Shown: positions 32,446 through 43,196 of the stretch, one piece after another
Layout of the letters: each line of letters starts with the position of its first letter
Numbering within the stretch: the stretch's first letter is position 1
Source of the DNA: Notamacropus eugenii
Taxonomy: Eukaryota > Chordata > Mammalia > Diprotodontia > Macropodidae
Direction: 5' to 3'
Assembly (NCBI RefSeq): GCF_028372415.1
Contig: NC_092879.1
Span: 70,352,412-70,416,411 of the forward strand
Length of the DNA: 64,000 nt
Position numbers and translations under genes: made by a program
The notes under the pieces: model-generated
Told to the model about the DNA's origin: nothing
Seen by the model: only the letters and a program-made list of their open reading frames with translations
The model's database searches: none

Positions 32446-32780
32446 TTTCCTTTTAAGTCCCAACTCCAAATTCTATCGATATTTAAATAATATATTTATA
32501 GCCACTCACAGTTTCGTTCAGACTCTCAATTCCACCATCCCCACAATGAATCCAATTCCACAATCAAGAATTCTGAAGCTTCAGATTTCCATGATCAAGA
32601 ATCTTCCTCCGACCAGAACTTCCTATCATTATGTGTACATATATAATAGGGAGAGATGGAATATGGCAAGAAATGGAATTCCCACACTTCTCCCTGTTCC
32701 CTGTATAGGTGAGGACCCTGACTTGTACTTACTCTACCTCTCCTATGAGTCCATCTTTCCCATGCCTCACTTCTTCTAAA
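32446..32780. other. Unassigned intervening DNA
   Basis: No feature seen. Confidence 0.3.
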
Positions 32781-33500
32781 CCTGTTTTCTAAAGCTCACT
32801 GTGAGCCCTGGTCCTTGCACCCTTCAATGCCCTTCATAGCCATCACCTGTGCTCTGACATCACTTTTCTCACTTCCCAAACTTGACCTCATATTTGACCA
32901 TTTCAGTGTTACTCTGTCCTCTACTCCTGAATTCTTTGCCCTTTCTACTGTGCTCATGCTTTGCCAGACCCCAGCACTGAATTGCTCCCACAACTGGCTA
33001 CCTCAGTCAGCACATTCATGTGCTTCTGAATGGAGCTGGAGCAAGGCTCAAAGCTAAATTGGTCCCATTGCAAATTTATGTTATCTATTCTCAACTAGGC
33101 CCTCACCATTAGCAAGGTGACTCTCTTAATCCTCCCTAATGGATGCTCAATCCCACTCCCCACAGAGGTTGTTCCAGACCTCTTCTCTTAAATTTCCCAC
33201 ACCTCTTCCTCTTCCTATTGTCATATCTGAGGCCCTAGACTCCTTTACTGAAAAAATAGAGACTATTTAACTTGAGTTTCCTCTTCTCCCTTACTCTACA
33301 TTTCAAAACCCTTTGACTATCCACCATTCTTTCCTCCCTTACTCAGTAGCCCTTTTCTAAACCAAAATCAACCCCTCTGTTCATACTCTTGATCTCATCC
33401 CCCCTAGCAGGTTGCCTCCACAATCATTCCTCCTCTCCCTCAAAAGACTGAAAACACATTCACCATGTCATTCCCCACAAACCCCTCACCTCTGCAAAGG
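32781..33500 (+). repeat. Pyrimidine-rich, probably LINE-derived (L2/CR1-like) DNA
   Basis: C/T-rich plus strand with clause-like segments such as 'catgctttgccagaccccag' and 'ctcttgatctcatccccc'. The style resembles decayed L2/CR1 coding ends. Family assignment weak. Confidence 0.35.
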
Positions 33501-33504
33501 AGTG

Positions 33505-33823
33505 AGACAGAGGGTGAAAGTGCCACAGTAGTTGTATATAGTGTCTTCTTGATTCTGTTTACTTCCCTGTATATCAGTTCAAGTGAAGTCTCTCTGTGCT
33601 TCTCTATTCACCATGATTTTCATTTCTTGCAGCCCACATATTTTCTCTGATATTCATGAACCACAGTGTACTTTGCCATTCCACAGTTGATGGGTATCTA
33701 CCTTGCCAATTTGCTAGGTATAAGATGAAACCTCAGAATTGTCTGTGTTTACATTTATCTTATTATTAGTGATTTTGAGCATTCTTCCATATGGTTGTTC
33801 ATTGTTTGCATTTTTTTCTTTTC
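33505..33823 (-). mobile_element. L1 fragment (antisense), host of the HAL1 insertion
   Basis: 'gccattccacagttgatggg', 'gatgaaacctcagaattgtc' and 'ttgagcattcttccatatgg' match the antisense of the end of L1 ORF2. The HAL1 landed at its right side. Confidence 0.65.
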
Positions 33824-34550
33824 AGAATTCTTTGGACCAAGGGGCAGAGCCAATATGGCAGAGTAGAAAGATGCATATTCTCTAGTGCTTCCCCCACAGC
33901 CCACAAAATAACTGTAAAAAATGACTGTCAACAAATTCTAGAGCAGCAGAAGCCACAGAACAACAGAGTGAAAGAGGTTTCCAGCCAAAGGTAACCTAAA
34001 AGGGCAACATGAAAGGTCTATCTCATGGGATACTGAGTGGAGTGGAGCCCAGCCCTGGCCACACTGCACTGGGAAGAATAGTACCTGAACAGACCTCTGG
34101 GGCAGAGTTCTTAGCAGGGAGGGTCCCAGATACCTCAACCTACAAGCGACAAAGAAAGCTCCAAAGGTCAGTGTGGGAGGGCTTTCTCAACTGGATGAGA
34201 GGGGAAGGGGGTTCATTCAGCAATAGCCCCAGGCAACAGCAGCAACAGCAGCAGCAAACTGCAGGCATCTATGGTGGCCAGAAGCAACCTGGATCCATTG
34301 TCCAGGCAGCTCAGCTTAAAGCCTCTGGCAGTAGAGAGCAGCTGATCTAAACCTCAGCCCTGAATGATGGCCCCGCCCCCATTCAAAGCACCCAGGGAAA
34401 TCAAGCAGCTGAGTCAAATCTCAGCCCTGAACATGATACTGGGAAAAGGAGAGGCAATAGGACCATCCTCTTGACAAAGGATTCAGAAGTCAAGTAGCTG
34501 GCTGGGAAAATGCCCCCAAAAGGGAAAAAAATAAGACCATAGAAGGCTAC

Positions 34551-34683
34551 TTTCTCCTTGACCTGGGAACTCTGAAATTTGGCCACAATATTCTTAGGAG
34601 TTTCTCTTTTCAGGTCTCTTTCAGAGGTGATTGGTGGATTCTTTCAATATTTATTTTGCTCTCTGGTTCTAGAATATCAGGGC
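34551..34683 (-). repeat. Left arm of 133-bp inverted duplication inside HAL1
   Basis: Reverse complement of 35033-35165 with, by eye, a single mismatch apart from edge bases. It sits where the early part of ORF1 should continue after 'tagaaggctac'. Both arms share an ORF1 frameshift, so the source was already broken when copied. Confidence 0.9.
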
Positions 34684-35032
34684 TAACTCAATTGGAAAAA
34701 GAGGTCCAAAAAGCCAATGAGGAGAAGGAGGCTTTAAAAAGCAGAATTAGCCAAATGGAGGAGAAGGTTTAAAAGCTCATTGAACAAAATAGTTCTTTGA
34801 AAGAGAGAATTGAGTTCAGGGAAGCTAATGACTATGACATAAACCAAGCAGTTAAAACACAAAACCAAAAGTTTGAAAAAATAGAAGATAATGTGAAACA
34901 TCTCATTGGAAAAACAACTGACCTGGAAAATAGATCCAGGAGAGACAATTTAAAAATTATAGGACTACTTAAAAGCCATGATCAAAAAAAGGAGCCTAGA
35001 CATTATCTTCCATGAAATTATCAAGGAAAACT

Positions 35033-35165
35033 GCCCTGATATTCTAGAACCAGAGAGCAAAATAAATATTGAAAGAATCCACCAATCACCTCTGAAAGAG
35101 ACCTGAAAAGAGAAACTCCTAGGAATATTGTGGCCAAATTTCAGAGTTCCCAGGTCAAGGAGAAA
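35033..35165 (+). repeat. Right arm of the inverted duplication (ORF1 sense)
   Basis: Sense ORF1 sequence ('gaatccaccaatcacctctg', '...gtggccaaatttcagagttc'). With the left arm it forms a potential hairpin with a 349-bp loop. Confidence 0.9.
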
Positions 35166-35588
35166 ATACTGCAAGCAGCTAGAAATATACAATTCAAGTA
35201 TTGTGGAAATACAATCAGGATAACACAGGATCTAGCAGCTTCAACATTAAGGGATTGAAGGGCTTGGAATAGGATATTCCAGAAATCAAAGGAACTGGGA
35301 TTAAAACCAAGAATCACCTACCCAGCAAAACTCAGTATAATACTTCAAGGGAATAAATGGTCATTCAGTGATATAGAGGACTTTCAAGCATTCATGATGA
35401 AAAGACCAGAACTGAATAAAAAATTTGACATAAGAATTGACATAAGACAAAAGAAGTATGAAAAGGTAAACAGGAAAGAGAAATCATAAAAGAATTTCTA
35501 AAGCTGGACTGTTTATATGCCTACATGGAAAGAAAATATTTGTAACTCTTGATATTTTTCTTAGTATTTGGGTAGGTAGAGGGATTGT

Positions 35589-35591
<3 letters not shown>

Positions 35592-35634
<43 letters not shown>
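35592..35634 (+). repeat. (CA)n microsatellite within HAL1
   Basis: About 21 CA units downstream of ORF1. Confidence 0.95.
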
Positions 35635-35635
<1 letters not shown>

Positions 35636-35739
35636 ACAGAGTACAGGTTGTGTTGAATCAGAAGAGATGGTATCCACAAAAAAATTAAATAAATAAATAA
35701 AATAAAAATTTAGGGGTGAGGGAGGAAAACGCTGGGAGG

Positions 35740-36440
35740 AGAAAGGGAGAAATTGAATGGGGCAGGCTATAACTCATAAAAGAGATAAGAAAAATCTTGT
35801 TCAATGGAGGAGAAAAGGAAGAAGGGCAGAGGGGAAAAGTGAAACTACTCTCTCCACATATGGCTTAAGGAGGGAATAACATGCTCACTAAATTTGGTAT
35901 GAAAATCTATCTTACACTACAGGAAAGTAGGGGAGGAGGCAAGAAGTGGGGTGAGGGGATAATAGAAGGGAGGGCAAATGGGAGAAGGGAGTAACTAGAA
36001 ATAAACACTTTTGGGAAGGGACAAGGTCAAATGAGGGAATAAAAAAAACAAGGGGGGATAGAGTAGGATAGAGGACAATATAGTTAGTACTACACAACAT
36101 GATTATTATGTAAGTGTTTTGCGAAACGACACATATTTAGTCTATATCAAATTGCTTGCCTTCTCAGTGGGGATGGGGAGGGAGGGAGGGAGAGAAGTTG
36201 GAATTCAAAGTATTAGAAATGAATGTTGAGAATTATTATTGAATATAACCGGGAAATAAGAAACACAGGTAATGGAGTATAGAAATTTATCTTACCCTAC
36301 AAGAAAAAAGAGAAGATGGGGATAAGGGAAGGGTGGGGCGTGATAGAAGGGAGGGTACATTGAGGGAAGGAGTAATCAGAATGTGAGGTATTAGGGGGTG
36401 GGGAGAGGAAAAAAATGAGATGGGGAGAAAAATCGGACAT
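35740..36440 (+). repeat. Polypurine, internally duplicated HAL1 3' region
   Basis: Two similar units: 'aatctatcttacactacagg' onward (about 35906-36060) and 'aatttatcttaccctacaag' onward (about 36285-36440), each followed by 'gatagaagggagggta'-type purines. An L1-like 3' terminus ('ttgaatataaccggg') lies between them near 36235-36255. Confidence 0.7.
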
Positions 36441-37570
36441 GTTACAAAGTGATGTAAAAGCAATTAAAATTAAAACAACTGACTCAATTAATTACTGAGA
36501 CTAAATCAGAGGCATTTTTAGTTTGGGGAAAAGAATTTTAGTCTAAGTTTCCTAGAGGCAGATAACCTCGGGTAAAATTTGGCATTGATGGAAAAGTTAA
36601 GATTTTAATGGTAAATTTGATTTCATGATTGCTATTTAATCAGGAACTAGATCATGTATAGAAAGGCATATAAGCCACTTAAGACTTGCCTCAAAAGATG
36701 TTCCTTAGCTAATGTGAAATTATAGTCATATCTGAAACCTGATTATTAGAACTTGCTATTTTAAGGTTCTATGGGACTACTAACTGACTGTTCTTCTGAG
36801 TCTAACTCCAGGTATGGATAGCAAGTAAGGTGATCTGAGCCTCCAATCCATGATGTCAGTAAGCTGGTGAGATGCTGGTATGAACTGCAAAAGGTGATCG
36901 ATCTCATGGGAAGGGTGGGAGAGCAGCTGTTCAGCCTGGGCTCAGATAAGTTTCTCCTGACTCAATTTCCCCACTGACACCTGGCAGACTTTCAGCCTGA
37001 CTGAATGCAAGTGGACAATCTACTCCTGCCTGGAACTGACATGAAGTTGGGGAGATATTGGTTCCCTGCAATGTCCCTACTCTTAGTGGCAATTTCTTAT
37101 AGTCAAAAGGTTTGTAAGCTTAATACCAGATTCATTAAATTATAGATTGTTGGTAGAGGAACATCTGAGGTTAAGTCTCAAATTAAGTTATTAGGCTTAG
37201 GACTTTAGACCAACAACAATAAGTCTTTTAATTCTTAGCAATAGTGTGGAGACAATCAGGTCAAGGGCTTGTGAAGTTAGCACACATAGTTATTATGTGT
37301 GTCTCAGATGGTTAATGTTAAAAAAAAATTCATTTGTGGTCTATATTGTAAATGCTATAAGAGAAGTATCACCTGACCAAAAGTTGGAATTGTTTTATGT
37401 GATATGAACTGTGTTAAAAATGAAAAATGAAAAATAAAAAATAAATTAAAAAAAAAAAAAGAATTCTTTGGACCCAAATGTCTCAAATGACTATTATGGT
37501 CTCTTAGTTGGCCTCCATGCCTTTTATAACCCTGAGGGTCTTCCCCTTCCAGTTCGATTTTTTTTTTTAT

Positions 37571-38450
37571 TAAAGGGGCCAGTCCTTGACTCACTTCTTA
37601 AGGAAGCCTATTCACTGGATGGGCATTGCCTCATTCAAAGTGAACACCTGAAAAGACCTTACCTTAAAAGGGTCCAGGTCTCCCATTGCATCCTGAACCA
37701 TCTCCAGTCGTCCTGATGAATATTTGGCCACTAGACTCAGATGGTTCTCAAGCAGAAAGTGAGGTGGGTGACCTTGCACAGCCCTCCCTCACTCAAATCA
37801 AAGTCAATTGCAAGTCATGTTGATGGTGTACAGACTCTGGAAACCTTCTTGAACTCTCCTTGAATCTTCCCACCTAATCTGACTTTTCACACCCAAATCT
37901 GTTACCCTTAACCTAGCCTGGCCCTCCTCCAGTGTAGTTGCCTCCTTATGGACTCTGGTTAATTCCCATTCTTGATTACTTCCCACTCAAGTCCTCCATT
38001 GTCTGATACCTCCCCATTGCCTCATTTCCCACGCTAGATTTCCCACCCTAGATTACATCACTAGTTACCCCAATCCCATCAAGGCTAGACCATCCCCAGA
38101 TTCCTCCCACAGTCTTTCTGTATGTAAATTCCATCTTGCCCCATGAAGGTGCTCAGATTCAATCCAGCTCTGACTCTGTTCAGCTGAGATTCTATCTGGC
38201 CCGCTTGTCAATATAAGCATCACAAACAGTTAGGCTTCTTAAGAGTCAACCTATTATGATGAATCTTAATAAACTGTGTTTCACTTTGGTTGAAAGAAGG
38301 CTTGAGTCAAATTCATTTGGCAGGACCCTGCATGTCGGTATTTTGGAGTCCCAAGCACCCCAAACCTCAACATTATGGTTCCCTGACCTTAACAATGTCA
38401 TCATCTCCCTGATGTCATGGTCCTCTTTGAGAACAAAGGACAAATCACAG
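37571..38450 (+). mobile_element. SINE with long 5' extension, split by a 577-bp insert
   Basis: 'cctgaaccatctccagtcgt', '...gcacagccctccctcactca' at the left and 'atctccctgatgtcatggtc' plus 'gaacaaaggacaaatcacag' at the right match the SINE at 45768-46040 in opposite orientation. Confidence 0.8.
37818..38394 (+). mobile_element. LTR-like fossil (possible solo LTR), low confidence
   Basis: A 577-bp block interrupts the SINE. It begins TGTTG and can be read to end AACA, contains one AATAAA (38268-38273), and has no coding sequence. Size and ends suit a solo LTR. A clean target duplication could not be made out, so the class is uncertain. Confidence 0.3.
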
Positions 38451-38454
38451 CCAT

Positions 38455-39030
38455 ACAACTTTCCCCACTCCAATTCATGCAGCAAAGTGATTTTCCTAAA
38501 GCACAGATGGATCTGACCATGTCACACTCCTCCATTAATAAATCAAATAAATCAGACTCTAGTGTCTCCTTAAAACCTCCAGGATCAGACACAAATTTCT
38601 GTGTTTGGCTTTTAAACCCTTCCCAAACCTGGCTCTAACATGCTTTTCCAGCCTTATACATTGTTCCCCTTCATGCACTCTTTGGTCCAGGCAGACTGGC
38701 TTTCTTTCCATTGCTCACATATAATATTCCATCTCTGCCTTAACACAGGTTGTGCTGCATACCTAGAATGTTCTCCCCTCTCCCCTTTTCCTTTTAGAAT
38801 CCCTAGTTATCTTCAAAGCTCAGCTCAAGTGCCGCAGACCTTTCCCTGATCCATCTAGCTGCTAATGCCTCCTGCCCCACTTCCAAATCACCTTGCGTAT
38901 ACTTGCATGTGTACATGTCTCTCCCTGTAGAATCTAAACTCCTTGAGAAAAGGGATTATTTCCTTTTTTTTGTCTGTGTCCCCAGTACCTAGCACAGTAC
39001 CTGGCACATAGTAGGCACCTGCTAAATGCT
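38455..39030 (+). repeat. L2 3' end
   Basis: 'gatctgaccatgtcacactc', 'aaacctggctctaacatgct', 'tccctagttatcttcaaagc' and 'tggcacatagtaggcacctg' in sense order. One of the most complete L2 3' ends here. Confidence 0.9.
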
Positions 39031-39044
39031 TGTTGTCTTTTTAA

Positions 39045-39265
39045 AGATTTATATATTGCTTTCTATCTCATCACATCATTCATAACAGTCCCATGAGGTA
39101 GGCAGATAAGAGGTTTTTTTCCCCATTTAGCAAGCCAGGGGGTCCCCAGACTCAGAGAGAGTGAGTAGGTCTGGGTTACTAGACTGGTAAATCATAGAGG
39201 CAGAACTCAATTCAAGGTCTTTGATCTCCAAATCTAGTGCTCCACACCACTGCCCACCCCACCCT
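39045..39265 (-). repeat. MIR
   Basis: 'cagtcccatgaggtaggcag', a T-run, 'cagactcagagagagtgagt' and 'tctagtgctccacaccactg' in antisense order. Confidence 0.75.
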
Positions 39266-40294
39266 TGGCAGTAATTACAAGTTGCTGGATCCAAAAGGCT
39301 AATGTACAATGCCATTCCTTTTCACTAACGGGACAAGTTTCTCTTTCCTCTGAGTTTGAGGGGAGGGGGGGGCGCGGTATGCAGAACTGGAGGGCATGGC
39401 CACCTGGGTTCCAGAAGAACCCTCTTTCAGGACAGACAGCCAGTAGAATTCACAGACACTGAACCAAACCAAGCCATTCACCTTGTCGTGAAGGCCACCC
39501 CAGTATCCCTTATTTACATGCACAAGTGCTAGGTAAAATACCCTGAGAATGAAGAAAGAGTTACATATTGTACTTAGGAAAAGAATCCTAATGGTGAAGT
39601 ATCCTAATCAGAAGATGGGAAGTCTTTAAAAAAGATTTCCATGAACAGAATTAGGTCAAGGAATGTTCAATAACAAGGTAGTTATGTGAACATCAAGTAT
39701 GGGCCACATTCTAACCGTTTGGGGAGACTGATTTGAACTTTTAATGTCTGATTTCTGCAGTCCAGTTTAATGAGCCCAAGACAATTTTTCTCCAGTTAAC
39801 AAAAGCAGATCATGGGTATAATTAATTCCATATTATTCTGAGCAAAATTGGCTCCTATCTTCCCATTTAGTGAATGTGCTGCTTATCCTGCCTGCCCATG
39901 GCCCAGCCCTGGAGAGCCTGGGGAAGGCTGAAGAGCAGGAGGAGGCCACAGAGCTGGGAGGCCTTTGCTGAGAAAGAGCCTGGAATCACCAAGTGAGGTC
40001 AGGCAGGGCCACATGTGGGGCTTCAGACACAGAAGGGCTGGAGATCTGGGAGCAGAGTATGGGAGGTGGGACCAGGAGCCAAGAGCAACAGATAGAGGTA
40101 CCAAGCATAGGGTCAGGAAGAGCTTCCCAGCATCCAAGAGGATCAAAGGAGCCCAAGATTGACAAAGAGTCTCAGACCATTTGTCGCCTTCAGTACCTCA
40201 CTATCAACAGGTGCCATGTGGTTTTTTGCCCTTCCTTCCAGTTTCACCTGAATGAGCTTTAGAAGAACCTGTCTTGGCCATGGGAGAAGTGACC
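39266..40294. other. Repeat-poor kilobase
   Basis: No repeat recognised over about 1 kb. 39890-40160 is relatively G+C-rich, with frames open on both strands, but no start, domain or splice context convincing enough for an exon. Confidence 0.35.
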
Positions 40295-40351
40295 ATCTCA
40301 GCACAAAATCATGGATCCAGGGCTAGAAGAGACCTTGGAGGTCATCTAGTC
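40295..40351 (-). repeat. CORE/CR1-like SINE left piece
   Basis: 'tcatggatccagggctagaa', 'gagaccttggaggtcatcta' then broken by the hAT at 40352. Confidence 0.65.
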
Positions 40352-40571
40352 CAGAAGTATCAAACATGAGGCCCATAGGCCCAATTACATGGCAACACTT
40401 CCCAAGGCTCCTGAACCAGATTCAAAGGTAAATGATTAATATTTAACAGAATAAACAAAAATTCAATAGAACATAGATAATAATATGTGACTTTCTAAGT
40501 CATTATGTGGGCTGCAGGGATCCTAATGTATAATTTAGTGGCCCCTTTATTATTTGAGTTTTATATAACTG
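40352..40571. mobile_element. hAT-type MITE at a TCTAG site
   Basis: Left CAGAAGTATCAAACATGAG, right GTTTTATATAACTG, middle 'tttctaagtcattatgtggg'. Left flank ATCTAGTC; right flank GACTAGAT partly matches. Confidence 0.75.
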
Positions 40572-40815
40572 GACTAGATGTCTCATGGACATTCTCACCT
40601 TCACCTTGGATTATGCTATTTCTCATATGTGGAATGATCTCCCCACTCCCTTATCTGTTTAATTTTACCTTCCAGAACCACACAGAATGAGTCTAAATAT
40701 CCTTGTACACTACAGCTTTTCTGTCTCCCCCTAAATCTTCTCCAGGTTAAACCTGCCCAACTCCTTCCAACCATCCCTCATCTGATATAATTTCCAGTCA
40801 CTTTGCCATCTGCTC
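40572..40815. other. Unassigned DNA, possibly L2-derived
   Basis: Some L2-like words ('tatgtggaatgatctcccca') but too short to call. Confidence 0.3.
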
Positions 40816-41035
40816 TCAGAATCCCAGAATCTTAATGTTATGGAAAGGGTGGGAGAGTCCATGTAGTTCGGCCTAGTCCTCTATAAGAATCCTCTCTACA
40901 AACCTGCCACATGGACATTCAGCCTCCACTCTTTGAGTCCTTGAGACCTCTACTGCTGAGGCTCTCACTACCCTCTTCAAGTAGGCCCTTTCACATCTGG
41001 ATATCTCTTAGGAAGTTATTCCATACATTAAATCT
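40816..41035. repeat. CR1/L3-like fragment
   Basis: 'cagaatcttaatgttatgga' followed by '...acctctactgctgaggctct' and 'ggatatctcttaggaagtta' resembles the CR1/L3 3' segment. Confidence 0.4.
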
Positions 41036-41330
41036 ACCTCAGTTCAACAAACATTTACTAAACACCCATAAAAACAAAAAATTAAAAGTCCCTGTCCTCA
41101 AGGGACTTACATTCTACTGAGGAAACAGGATGTGCACATCAATAAGTAAATACAAAGTACACACGAAGTGATTTTAAAGGGGAGAGTGGGCTAGTGAAGG
41201 TGGGGGTGGTGGAAGGGAGGGGGACCAAGAATCCAGAAAGGTCTGTGTTTGAGGTGTTTTTGGAGAAATCTTGGAATTCCAAGAGGGAGTGGGGAGGAAG
41301 AAGTGCATTCCAGACCCATGGAACCACTCA
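41036..41330 (-). repeat. L2 3' end
   Basis: 'caacaaacatttactaaaca', 'ctgtcctcaagggacttaca' and '...gaagaagtgcattccag' in antisense order. Confidence 0.75.
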
Positions 41331-41469
41331 GACCACCTACCGTTCTTTGTCCTCCTCTGGCAGCTCATCCATTTGTCAATGTCCTCCCTAAAAGGCAGCC
41401 TTCAGATGTGAAGCCTCTACTCTGTTTGGGGAGGCAAGCACATTGCTATTAATAACTGATGACAAGAAG

Positions 41470-41865
41470 ATAGATTCATACGATAACCTAAGATCCCACT
41501 GCCTTTTCTGGCCGCCACATCCCACTTCTGTCTTCATATCCTGGGGTCCCTTCCTTCTGCCTAGAATGCCTTTTCCTATTGAACCTTTGAGGCCCAGCTC
41601 ACATCTTTCATCCTCCATGACTTTTCTGCTTTCCCCCCTCTAGAGTGCTCTCATGCTGCTCTGAAAGACCTCTATTCCTCTACTGTGCACTTAATATATT
41701 CTACTTGGCATTCTAGTTAAGTGTATGGACATGCCCATCTCCCCTACTAGACTCTGTTATGCTTTTGGGGGAAGAGACTTTAATTCTGTTATTTGTCTCT
41801 CTCCCACCCCCTCCATGCCACCCAGAGCTCCCAGAACATTGTAGATCTCACTAACTGTTGAATTC
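41470..41865 (+). repeat. L2 3' end
   Basis: 'tctgcctagaatgccttttc', 'gaggcccagctcacatcttt' and '...gggaagagactttaattctg' in sense order. Confidence 0.7.
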
Positions 41866-42084
41866 TTAAATAGAAACTGTTATTGAGTCAGGCTCTTCCA
41901 TCTGGACTGATGTGGCAAGTTTTGGGAACCTATTCTCAGGACTCTTCTTTATCCCTTTTATGTGATGTCCTCCTTACTTGCTGGCCCATTAGGTGCAGAT
42001 GTGACCTAGCCTATGAAAGAAACTTTCAGAATGTCCCTACTGTGACTCCAAGGCCAAGACCATTCTACTAATGACTCATCATTT
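41866..42084. other. Unassigned intervening DNA
   Basis: No feature seen. Confidence 0.3.
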
Positions 42085-42180
42085 AGTATGGCGTGCTGAA
42101 CTTGGAGTCTAGAGTAGGGGGTTTAACTCCCACTTCAGCAACTAACTACCTGTGCAAGCATAGCCTTCCAAGAGCAGAGT
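42085..42180 (+). repeat. MIR-like fragment
   Basis: 'tgaacttggagtctagagta' and 'caactaactacctgtgcaag' in sense order. Confidence 0.55.
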
Positions 42181-42226
42181 ATTCACTGGCCAACATCATG
42201 CTGTGACCCTCTCCTGACCCAATCTT

Positions 42227-42369
42227 TTTTTTTTTTGGAGGCAATTAGTGTTAAGTGACTTACCCAGGGTCACACAGCTAATACGTGTCAAGTGTTTGAG
42301 GCGGGATTTGAACTCAGGTTCTCCTGATTTCAGGGCTAGTGCTCTATCCACTGGGACACCTAGCTGCCG
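42227..42369 (-). mobile_element. SINE with 14-bp target duplication
   Basis: T-run (tail) then 'gtgttaagtgacttacccag', 'gcgggatttgaactcaggtt' and 'ctgggacacctagctgccg'. CCTGACCCAATCTT (42213-42226) and CCTGACTCAATCTT (42370-42383) match 13/14. Confidence 0.9.
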
Positions 42370-42469
42370 CCTGACTCAATCTTAAAAAACCAACATCTTA
42401 AAAAGGCTATTGTCCTTGTTCCTGGCTATTACTCTGATTGACCCACTTATGCCTTCATGAGCAAAATGA

Positions 42470-42760
42470 GGGCAATTTGTTCTTCATTCAACAGGTAAAA
42501 CTATTAAAGCCCACTATGTGTCTGAGCCTGGGAGATATGCTGCGGGACACAGATGAAGTCCAAGACAAGGCCCCTGGATTCAAGGGCTCACAGTATAACT
42601 TGGAAAGTAATCAAACACATCTGTAATACTCACCAAACTGCCTAAGATTAGACTCACTTAAATTCAAAGGCAGATGGGACAGGCTATAAGGATACAGGAA
42701 GTTAGAAGGGAAGGGAATCACAGAAAGCCACTTTTATAGTTAGGACTTGAAAGACGGTTC
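42470..42760 (-). repeat. L2 3' end
   Basis: 'cttcattcaacaggtaaaac', 'aagcccactatgtgtctgag' and 'tggattcaagggctcacagt' in antisense order. Confidence 0.65.
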
Positions 42761-42764
42761 ATTG

Positions 42765-42935
42765 GATCAGAGATTCAGAACTGGAAAGAATTTTCAAAGG
42801 TCATTTCCTCCAACTGCCCCATTTTACAGATGAGGGAAAGAGGCCCAAAGACAAAAAGTGACTTGCCCAAGGTAACACAGCCAGGATTCAAACTGGGGAC
42901 TTCTAACTCCAGTTTCATTATGCTAGGCCTACTTG
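42765..42935 (-). repeat. CORE/MIR-like SINE
   Basis: 'gattcagaactggaaagaat', 'ccccattttacagatgaggg' and 'aagtgacttgcccaaggtaa' in antisense order. Confidence 0.8.
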
Positions 42936-43029
42936 CCCTTAATGGATTAGGTTAAAAAAAAAAGCATGTTGGAAAACATGAAGGGAGACACAGGGGGTGG
43001 AATGAGCATGGTATGTCCTTGGAACTGCC

Positions 43030-43105
43030 TCTTTCAGTGACTGGAAGGTTGGGTTAGATGACATCTCAGGTCTATGTCAGCTCCTAGATTCTACTTATCT
43101 ATGAT
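43030..43105 (+). repeat. MIR 3' fragment
   Basis: 'gaaggttgggttagatgaca' and 'cagctcctagattctactta'. Confidence 0.55.
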
Positions 43106-43196
43106 TCCTCAGATTATCTCAATTACTAATCAGTTTTCCTGCCATGCACATGATCCTAATGCCACAGAATCTCAGGGTTAAAAGTAATCTTAGAGG

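Larger units (their letters stand above)
33839..37459 (+). mobile_element. HAL1 (ORF1-only L1 relative), full-length insertion with target duplication
   Basis: AGAATTCTTTGGACC flanks it at 33824-33838 and 37460-37474, 15/15. The 5' end is L1-type ('ggcagagccaatatggcaga'). An ORF1 start region follows near 34509, then a coiled-coil-like stretch (from 34690) and an RNA-binding/CTD region reading 'LENRSRRDNLKIIGL' near 34926-34970 and 'RITYPAKLSIIL' near 35310-35350. ORF1 carries frameshifts and stops, and no ORF2 is present, the definition of HAL1. The long 3' region is polypurine-rich and ends in an A-rich tail. It presumably moved with L1 enzymes in trans. Internal inverted arms at 34551-34683 and 35033-35165 are listed separately. 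Confidence 0.85.

Noticed and set aside
34200-34340. CAG/CAA run encoding poly-Gln in a 113-aa frame
   Set aside because: It lies in the HAL1 5' untranslated region and is not part of a supported gene.
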